Made by a program: the position numbers and the translations under genes. This document shows positions 14,759 to 19,392 of a stretch of 19,392 nt of DNA, piece after piece. The first letter of the stretch is position 1, and every line of letters begins with the position of its first letter. The notes below the pieces were generated by a model that saw only the letters and a list, made by a program, of their open reading frames with translations, did not search any database and was not told the origin of the DNA. This DNA comes from Methanoregula sp. UBA276 (lineage in GTDB: Archaea; Halobacteriota; Methanomicrobia; Methanomicrobiales; Methanospirillaceae), in the NCBI GenBank assembly GCA_002508495.1, contig DANA01000135.1:5612-25003 (forward strand), read 5' to 3'.

Positions 14759-15031
14759 ATGAAACCAATATCTTTTGCACCCCCCGAGGTCTTTATACCA
14801 AGTCCCCTCCACATGCATATCCTTCAGGCAGTCAGCGAGAAGCAGGGCTGTCATATCGGTCATGTGGTACAGCAGCTCCATCCCGAACACGGGGAGAGCG
14901 GCGTACGGTCGGCAGTCCGGATCCTCCTCTCCAAGCGCTGTCTCGATGGGGGGAGATCCTCCAGCGAGATCATGCTCAGGCTCACGTCCAAGGGCCGCAT
15001 CCTGCTCCAGAAGGCTGCAGCAGCGAACTAA
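14759..15031 (+). CDS. Small winged-helix protein
   Basis: This 90-residue protein is essentially one winged-helix domain: LHMHILQAVSEKQGCHIGHV (helices 1-2), ESGVRSAVRILLSKRCL (recognition helix), then a wing and RLTSKGRILLQKAAAAN. The LTSKGR segment is typical of PadR/MarR-like small DNA-binding proteins. ATG 14759 is chosen because GAGGT lies six bases upstream; thirteen further in-frame residues upstream have no such support. It diverges from the C39 peptidase/cupin pair and may control it, which is inference from position. The stop codon runs directly into a bidirectional A/T terminator. Confidence 0.82.
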   Translation: MKPISFAPPEVFIPSPLHMHILQAVSEKQGCHIGHVVQQLHPEHGESGVRSAVRILLSKRCLDGGRSSSEIMLRLTSKGRILLQKAAAAN

Positions 15032-15046
15032 AAAAAATCTTTTTTT
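15030..15046. terminator. Bidirectional A/T-run terminator
   Basis: Eight A residues (15030-15037) and seven T residues (15040-15046) are separated by TC. They lie between the end of the winged-helix gene and the end of the convergent AN1-type gene, so each strand carries a T-run just past its gene. Confidence 0.6.
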
Positions 15047-15065
15047 ATCGGGCCGGTTCCCGTCT

Positions 15066-15395
15066 TCAGGCTGAATAACCGCTCAGCACGAGCCAGATAA
15101 GCCCGAGCAGGATAAGGACGATGATGACTGCCATGATCTTCAGGTACGGGACCCCGACAGATTCCTTCCGGGTTTTCCGGTGCAAGGATCCGGCAGCAAT
15201 CCCGCCGGTTGCCGTCACGCCCCCGCCCCTGCTGTAGGTCATGCTAACCGCAGGCCGGGGTTTTGCATTCCAGCTGCCGATGCCCGTGCAGTCATGGTTG
15301 GGCGGGAGCCGGCAGTCTGCACAAAACTTTCCCCCGCAGTGCTGGCAGGTGAAGGGGAGCGTGCACTCACTGCCGCAGTGGTCGCAGCGTGTCAT
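15066..15395 (-). CDS. AN1-type zinc finger membrane protein
   Basis: This 109-residue protein begins with an AN1-like zinc finger at 4-36: CDHCGSEC, then CQHCGGKFCADCRLPPNHDC, with the C-x2-C...C-x2-C...FC...H-x-C spacing of the family. A linker of about 35 residues rich in Gly and Ser leads to a C-terminal membrane helix at about 88-106 (IMAVIIVLILLGLIWLVLSG). The finger would face the cytoplasm as a tail-anchored protein. ATG 15395 sits three bases after GAGGAG; the finger starts at once, so no later start is possible. Similar AN1-plus-tail-anchor proteins occur in Methanomicrobiales and their role is unknown. It stands alone, diverging from the MazF-like gene. Confidence 0.88.
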   Translation of the reverse strand: MTRCDHCGSECTLPFTCQHCGGKFCADCRLPPNHDCTGIGSWNAKPRPAVSMTYSRGGGVTATGGIAAGSLHRKTRKESVGVPYLKIMAVIIVLILLGLIWLVLSGYSA

Positions 15396-15487
15396 TACTC
15401 CTCATTCGGAGGCCCGGGTTTTAAGGATTCTGCTCGTTTCCCTGGTGTGCCGAACGCTTATCTCCCGTAACGCCGGACATTAATGGC

Positions 15488-15886
15488 ATGGGGCAGTACC
15501 TGCGGGGGGACGTCCTCCTTGCACCCGTGGCGCTGGATGACCGGACGGGTCCCAAGATCCGTCCGGTCGTGGTCATCACTACCCGGAGTGACGGCACGAT
15601 CCACGTCTGCCCGGTCAGCAGTAAAGCGCCGGCCGGTGCACCCGGCCTGCCGCTCACGATCGACGATTTTGCATCCGGGGGCCTTGACCTCTTTTCCGAA
15701 AGTTACGTGATGACCTCCCGCGTTATCACGCTCCGGAGCGGCCAGGTGATCGGCAAGAAAGGGAGGGTAACAAAAGAGTACCTTGCCGAGATTGCCGGCC
15801 GGGTGCCGGACGGTCCCCTGCACGGCATGCAGAAGAACCCAAAAACGCCCGGTCGGTCCACCCGCAGGGAAAGTTCTCGTGACTGA
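15488..15886 (+). CDS. PemK/MazF-like protein without a visible antitoxin
   Basis: This 132-residue protein has the PemK/MazF fold signature: RGDVLLAPV at the start, KIRPVVVITTR (with the conserved Arg-Pro before the core strand), VCPVSSK at the position of the usual P-[ST]-[ST] motif, and SYVMTSRVITL near the end. Family members are mostly sequence-specific mRNA endonucleases of toxin-antitoxin pairs. The tail of about 20 residues is basic and probably disordered (GRSTRRESSRD). No antitoxin-sized gene lies on either side: the upstream neighbour is a divergent AN1 protein and the downstream one a convergent methyltransferase. So this is either an orphan or a member that no longer acts as a toxin. 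The start ATG 15488 has no strong ribosome binding site. Confidence 0.85.
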   Translation: MGQYLRGDVLLAPVALDDRTGPKIRPVVVITTRSDGTIHVCPVSSKAPAGAPGLPLTIDDFASGGLDLFSESYVMTSRVITLRSGQVIGKKGRVTKEYLAEIAGRVPDGPLHGMQKNPKTPGRSTRRESSRD

Positions 15887-15928
15887 CCGCGGGGAAAAAA
15901 TGCAGCAGATGCTGCCTCTTCATCCCGG

Positions 15929-16513
15929 TCAGGCCCGGTCTTTTGTTCCGGTCATCACGCAGAATCCTTTCGACCTCCGGCTGACAGTGACCGCTGCAAA
16001 TCCCGCGTCCTCGAGGAGCCGGGCAATCTCATCCGCGGACCAGTACCGGGCATACCGGAGGAACCGGCCTTTCGTCTTCTCGTTCCGGTAATGTTTCTCG
16101 ATCTCACCGCCCCGCTCGATAAAACCAACGGCAAGAACCCCATCGGGTACGAGGACGCGGGCAGCCTCACGGAAAAGTGCACCCACATCACCGGCAAAAC
16201 AGATGACGGTCATCATCAGGACGTAATTCACGGAACCTGCACGGTACGGCAGGTGCTCTCCTTCGCCCAGAACAACTTCAGTGCCCCGGCTTTTGGCGAT
16301 CTTCAAAAGAGTGCGGGACGGGTCGATACCATGCCGGATGCCGAGCGGTACCGCGAAGCGTCCGGATCCAACGCCCACTTCAAGACCGAAGCCGGAATGC
16401 GGCACTGCGCCCCTGAGCAATCGGACCTGTGCTTTATACACCGCCGCGTTCTCATCGAACCACCGGTCATAATCACCGGCAAGATCCTCAAAAACGCGGC
16501 GTGACGGGTTCAT
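15929..16513 (-). CDS. Class I SAM-dependent methyltransferase
   Basis: This 194-residue protein starts FEDLAGDYDRWFDENAAVY, typical of UbiE/MenG-like small methyltransferases. The SAM-binding motif I reads GLEVGVGSGRF (43-53). Motif II acid and later motifs follow in GIDPSRTLL, GEGEHLPY and AARVLVPDGVLAVGFIE. The protein is probably cytoplasmic and its substrate is unknown. It begins five bases after the stop of the unknown gene at 16519 and is likely the third gene of an operon led by the cysteine desulfurase-like gene. That neighbourhood might hint at a sulfur- or selenium-linked substrate, but this is only inference. Confidence 0.92.
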   Translation of the reverse strand: MNPSRRVFEDLAGDYDRWFDENAAVYKAQVRLLRGAVPHSGFGLEVGVGSGRFAVPLGIRHGIDPSRTLLKIAKSRGTEVVLGEGEHLPYRAGSVNYVLMMTVICFAGDVGALFREAARVLVPDGVLAVGFIERGGEIEKHYRNEKTKGRFLRYARYWSADEIARLLEDAGFAAVTVSRRSKGFCVMTGTKDRA

Positions 16514-16518
16514 CTGCT

Positions 16519-16893
16519 TTAACCGTCCAAAGACCCCTGCCGGAACGCCATCTTTTTCCGGATTGATTCCTCAATCCCGTTCAGTTTTAAAATCCCGCCC
16601 TGGCCCTCACGCTCGTAAAACAGGAGGAGGTGAAAATAGTCCGAGACAAGGTCCTGGAACTCTTTTTTGTACCGCACCTCGACATTGCAATCCCCGACAA
16701 ACCCCTTGATGGAGATGAAGTGCTCTTTCTCAAACGAGAAGTAGGGTTTTTTCAGCTGCTCGAGGGACCGGACCGTCCCGAACTTCTCCAGAAATCCCAG
16801 GAATTCCCCGGTCAGGGGCTCGTCGAGCACGTACTCCTTCATGAGCGAGCCGTCAACACAGACTTTTGTCTGGATGGACTTAACGATCCGCAC
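16519..16893 (-). CDS. Conserved-looking protein of unknown function, GTG start overlapping the desulfurase gene
   Basis: This 124-residue protein is charged and soluble with no membrane segment or cysteine cluster; C14 and C72 are the only visible cysteines. It has mixed alpha/beta character (YVLDEPLTGEFLGFLEKFG, then VEVRYKKEFQDLVSDYFHLL). GTG 16893 is chosen because GGGAGGTG lies seven bases upstream, the strongest ribosome binding site in the region; it overlaps the end of the upstream gene by 14 bases. A longer frame back to 16989 has no such support. Close overlap on both sides implies translation coupled to the cysteine desulfurase-like enzyme upstream and the methyltransferase downstream. 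I do not recognise a family. Confidence 0.8.
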   Translation of the reverse strand: MRIVKSIQTKVCVDGSLMKEYVLDEPLTGEFLGFLEKFGTVRSLEQLKKPYFSFEKEHFISIKGFVGDCNVEVRYKKEFQDLVSDYFHLLLFYEREGQGGILKLNGIEESIRKKMAFRQGSLDG

Positions 16894-18037
16894 TCTCTGC
16901 CACCTCCCGGATTGCTGCTGCTGCCGTCCCGATCTCTTCTCGTGTGGTAAAATACGAGAAACTCGCCCGGACACAGCCTTTCCCGCCATCGATCCGCTTG
17001 TGGACGAGCGGGGCGCAGTGGAGGCCGGTCCTCATGATGATGTTGTACGCCCGGGCAAGGATGAACCCCACCTCCTGGTTGTCGATGCCGGCGATGTCGA
17101 ACGCAACCACCGGAAGATCGGGTTTCTCGTTATAGAGGGTGATGCCCTTTGTGCGTTTCAGTTCCCGAGTGAACCGGCCCGTGAGGTCTGTTCCGGTGCG
17201 CTCAATCTCTTGGATCCCCACGGTATTGATGAACCCGATTCCGGCATAAATCGATGCAATGCCGGGATAGTTGTGCGTCCCGCACTCGAACCGCTCCGGC
17301 ATGTTTTTGGGCTGGATGAGGGTCTGGGAATCCGAACCCGTGCCGCCCTGCCGGGTGATGGCAACTGCATTGGGCTCGCGGATAAAGAACCCGCCGATGC
17401 CGGGAATACCGAAGAGCGCCTTGTGCCCGGTAAAGACGAATGCATCGAGCGGGATATCCGCAAGATCGACCGGAATATGACCGGCAGTCTGTGCCCCGTC
17501 CACGATGAAGAAGATATCATTGGCGTTGAGGTATTCGGCTATGGGTTTGATGTCCTGGACAGAGCCCAGCACGTTGCTGCCGTGGTTCATCACAACGAGC
17601 CGGGTCTCCGGGCAGATTGCATTTTTTATTGCCGCGAGGCTGACGGTGTTATCTGTAAAAGGGACCACCGAGAGCGTGATCACCCCGTCCTGTTCCAGCG
17701 TGGTGAGCGGGCGGAGCACGGAATTATGTTCGAGTTCGGTGGTGATGGTATGGAACGGCTTACCGGTCTTTTTCACAAACCCGTGGATGAGCAGGTTGAG
17801 CGAATCGGTGGCGTTCTGCGTGAAGATGAAATGCTCCGGAGGGCCGGCGTGGAAAAATGCTGCAAGGGCATCGCGGGCGGCGGAAGGATAATCTGTTGAT
17901 CCACGGCCGGTTGTCCTCCCTGCTTCGTGCACCGGCACCCGCAGGCAGGCAGCCACTTCCTCAAGTACCCCGGGGGGTTTGGGCCATGTTGTGGCGGCGT
18001 TGTTGAGGTAGATGACGGGTGTTGGCTCGGAAATCAT
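16880..18037 (-). CDS. Cysteine desulfurase-like class V aminotransferase-fold enzyme
   Basis: This 385-residue PLP enzyme starts IYLNNAATTWPKP, the signature of the cysteine desulfurase/selenocysteine lyase-like subgroup typified by TIGR01977. PLP-binding features are visible: H104 in ELEHNS, D180 in FIVDGAQTAG, and the Schiff-base lysine K206 in FTGHKALFG. The substrate-side Cys is C341 in RTGLHCAPL, in the conserved loop that carries persulfide in desulfurases. It would release sulfur (or selenium) from cysteine (or selenocysteine) in the cytoplasm. ATG 18037 has only a weak upstream GGAA. It leads an apparent operon with the unknown protein at 16519 (14-base overlap) and the methyltransferase at 15929. 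I see no IscU/SufU-like scaffold nearby, so the acceptor is unknown. Confidence 0.92.
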   Translation of the reverse strand: MISEPTPVIYLNNAATTWPKPPGVLEEVAACLRVPVHEAGRTTGRGSTDYPSAARDALAAFFHAGPPEHFIFTQNATDSLNLLIHGFVKKTGKPFHTITTELEHNSVLRPLTTLEQDGVITLSVVPFTDNTVSLAAIKNAICPETRLVVMNHGSNVLGSVQDIKPIAEYLNANDIFFIVDGAQTAGHIPVDLADIPLDAFVFTGHKALFGIPGIGGFFIREPNAVAITRQGGTGSDSQTLIQPKNMPERFECGTHNYPGIASIYAGIGFINTVGIQEIERTGTDLTGRFTRELKRTKGITLYNEKPDLPVVAFDIAGIDNQEVGFILARAYNIIMRTGLHCAPLVHKRIDGGKGCVRASFSYFTTREEIGTAAAAIREVAESADR

Positions 18038-18455
18038 ATGGTTCGTATTCCAATCTGACGACTATGAGTAAAAAAGAATCGTTACGGCCATGACCTGGCA
18101 CGTATCGCAGGATGAGCGGACAGTATCTACGGCCGGTGTCACTCCTGATACTCGTACCAAAACCGTGGGGGTGCAGAAACTCGACCCTATTGGTCCTCAT
18201 GAAGTTTTTTGGGAACCATCTTCTCATTCTGAAGTGGCTGTCTTGCACGGGTCCCGGAAAAGGGGGGGCTGCATCGTTATGGATGGACTATTCCGGCGAG
18301 GTTCAGGAAGAGCTATCCTCCAGGTTTCATCACCATATCCCTGCCATCCAATAAAGGAACCGTTATGCTTTTTGGCAGGGTTATGGAAATCCCATGATTG
18401 CCCTGAAGAATTGTGATATCCAAACGATTATCGTGCAGCATGGGGATTATCTTCC
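18038..18455. other. 418-bp intergenic region, no gene seen
   Basis: The region separates the divergent desulfurase operon and the CGGC-domain gene. I see no open frame with a ribosome binding site or recognisable product, no RNA gene and no notable repeat. A weak TTTTTTACTC (minus strand, 18065-18074) could serve the desulfurase promoter. Confidence 0.55.
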
Positions 18456-18785
18456 ATGAAGGTAGGAATTATCCGGTGCCTGATGACCGAGGATATGTGC
18501 ACGGGGACCACAGATTTTATTGTGACAAAAGAGGGGATGGGCGCATTCAAGGAGACCGGGCCGGTCGATATCGTCGGGTTTGTGACATGCGGGGGGTGTC
18601 CCGGTAAACGAGCGATATCAAGGGCAAAGATGCTCAAGGAGAAAGGAGCAGAAGCAATTGTGTTTGCATCATGCATCACCAAGGGAAACCCGATCGGGTA
18701 TCCCTGCCCGCATTACACTACCATGCGGGATTGCGTGATGAAGGCTGTCGGTCCGGATATCAAAATTATTGAATGGACCCATTAA
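18456..18785 (+). CDS. CGGC-domain protein
   Basis: This 109-residue protein is full length for the CGGC domain family (PF08821-like). It starts MKVGIIRCLMTEDMCTGTTD with C8 and C15, carries the name-giving VTCGGCPGKRA (C45, C48), and ends with ASCITKGNPIGYPCPH (C73, C84) and C93. The invariant cysteines suggest metal or Fe-S binding. The family is common in anaerobes and its biochemical role is not established. The start ATG has only a weak GGGGAT about 7-10 bases upstream. It is monocistronic; the desulfurase operon diverges from it, which fits a sulfur or metal theme as inference only. Confidence 0.93.
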   Translation: MKVGIIRCLMTEDMCTGTTDFIVTKEGMGAFKETGPVDIVGFVTCGGCPGKRAISRAKMLKEKGAEAIVFASCITKGNPIGYPCPHYTTMRDCVMKAVGPDIKIIEWTH

Positions 18786-19160
18786 TTGGGGATCGGGTAT
18801 ACGGGAATAGTCACCAATTTTTCCAGTCCCGGGTCGGTCCCGTTGGGCATGGATCCCCCTGTGCAGTTCAGGATTCATATCATCTCACGCCCAATTGCGC
18901 GACATAAAACAGTCATTTCAAAGCAGGTGCGCTGTTGTTATCAGGGATGCTTATGGCATCAGGTCATCCCCGCGATTTTTTATAAAAGACCTTAGGGTTA
19001 TTCCACCGCGTACGGGATATCGCAGCGCTCCGATACCGTTACCGTCAGTGCCGGTACTGTCTGCGGGCCTGAGCCGGTGCACTCGTGGTGACGTGTTTTC
19101 TCCATTGGTCCGGTTTTTCTCTGGTTACTATTATCACCGGATGAAGTGTACAGGTATGTG
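18786..19160. other. 375-bp intergenic region with one TATA-like box
   Basis: No supported gene is present between the CGGC-domain stop and the J-domain start. A TTTTTATAAAAG box at 18976-18987 is the clearest archaeal promoter element. Initiation about 25 bases later would give a leader of about 150 bases for the J-domain gene. I see no tRNA, CRISPR or terminator structure. Confidence 0.5.
18976..18987 (+). promoter_or_regulatory. TATA-like box upstream of the J-domain gene
   Basis: TTTTTATAAAAG is a good archaeal TATA match. It is 173 bases before the ATG at 19161, so the leader would be long unless a nearer weak promoter is used. Confidence 0.45.
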
Positions 19161-19392
19161 ATGACAGACCGGTCCTCCCTTTCAATCCGGGAAGCTGCGG
19201 ACATTCTGGGAATTGCAGAAACGGCAAGCATCAACGAGATCCGTTCCCGGTATCATGCGCTGGTGAAAGAATGGCACCCGGATGTGTCCTGTTACGAGCC
19301 AGAAGATACCCACAACACGATGATCCGGCTCAATGAAGCGTACGACATCCTCATCGGGTATTGTATGCAGTACGAAATTTCCTTCCGTCCCG
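19161..19392 (+). CDS. J-domain protein (partial, runs off the window)
   Basis: The first 77 residues are visible and are almost entirely a J domain: SIREAADILGIAETASINEI (helix I), then IRSRYHALVKEWHPDVSCYE with the invariant HPD motif, then NTMIRLNEAYDILIGY (helix III, the usual NEAY). Such domains stimulate Hsp70 (DnaK) ATPase. The sequence does not show whether the rest is a full DnaJ or only a J-domain co-chaperone. ATG 19161 is preceded by AGGT five bases upstream; GTG 19158 is in frame and possible. No DnaK or GrpE gene is in the window. The frame is open to the window end. Confidence 0.9.
   Translation, partial: MTDRSSLSIREAADILGIAETASINEIRSRYHALVKEWHPDVSCYEPEDTHNTMIRLNEAYDILIGYCMQYEISFRP

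Noticed and set aside
14658..14762. A 34-codon leader-peptide frame whose TGA overlaps the winged-helix ATG
   Set aside because: Its ATG lies within a few bases of the TATA-like box, so it would precede the expected transcript start, and it has no ribosome binding site.
16841..17899. A 352-codon open frame on the plus strand
   Set aside because: It is antisense to the cysteine desulfurase-like gene, which has full PLP-enzyme motifs; the product has no recognisable domain.
18090..18416. A 108-codon plus-strand frame before the CGGC-domain gene
   Set aside because: No ribosome binding site, no domain, several overlapping frames of similar length; looks like chance.

Overview
The window looks like a chromosomal segment of a methanogenic euryarchaeon, most likely Methanomicrobiales (Methanoregula-like). 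The signs are a giant multi-PAS histidine kinase with an N-terminal receiver domain and an archaeal LTRHDxRNQL H-box, a compact iron-sulfur flavoprotein, rubrerythrin, a CGGC-domain protein, a membrane-tethered double winged-helix regulator, archaeal TATA-like boxes, T-run terminators and GGAGG/GGTG ribosome binding sites. The assignment is from gene content and style only; no rRNA or other marker gene is present.

Layout. (1) Positions 1-3545, minus: the N-terminal part of a very large sensor kinase (REC, seven PAS modules, H-box), with three PAS units in tandem at a 420-423 bp period. (2) 3737-4315, plus: rubrerythrin. (3) 4316-4878: a gene-free gap between convergent genes, holding a degenerate tandem array with an exact 25-bp period and a perfect 20-bp palindrome. 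(4) 4879-7671, minus: a tight run of four membrane or exported proteins I cannot assign to a family. (5) 7901-9434, minus: an exported protein followed 13 nt later by a membrane-anchored two-winged-helix regulator. (6) 9435-9783: a divergent promoter region with a 27-bp near-perfect inverted repeat whose arms each abut a TATA-like box. (7) 9784-11760, plus: a paralogue of the exported protein and a secreted beta-propeller-like protein with a C-terminal anchor. (8) 11917-15886: small zinc-ribbon protein, iron-sulfur flavoprotein, cupin, exported C39-like peptidase, winged-helix protein, AN1 zinc-finger membrane protein and an orphan PemK/MazF-like protein. (9) 15929-18037, minus: cysteine desulfurase-like enzyme, a GTG-started protein of unknown function overlapping it, and a methyltransferase. 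(10) 18456-19392, plus: CGGC-domain protein and the start of a J-domain protein.

How the genes may work together. The most interesting unit is 4879-11760, roughly 7 kb of almost entirely envelope-directed proteins. A signal-spanning regulator (short outer segment, one or two membrane segments, two cytoplasmic winged helices) is co-oriented with one of two divergent paralogues. The paralogues share a 67-residue exported N-terminal domain (50 of 67 identical) and then carry unrelated C-termini. The inverted repeat between them, with a further half-site near the predicted left transcript start, is a natural operator candidate for that regulator. I infer a surface-sensing or surface-remodelling locus; this is a hypothesis, not a recognised system.

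Several starts were decided by ribosome binding sites: TTG at 6299, GTG at 16893, and internal ATGs at 8704, 6721, 13737 and 14759.
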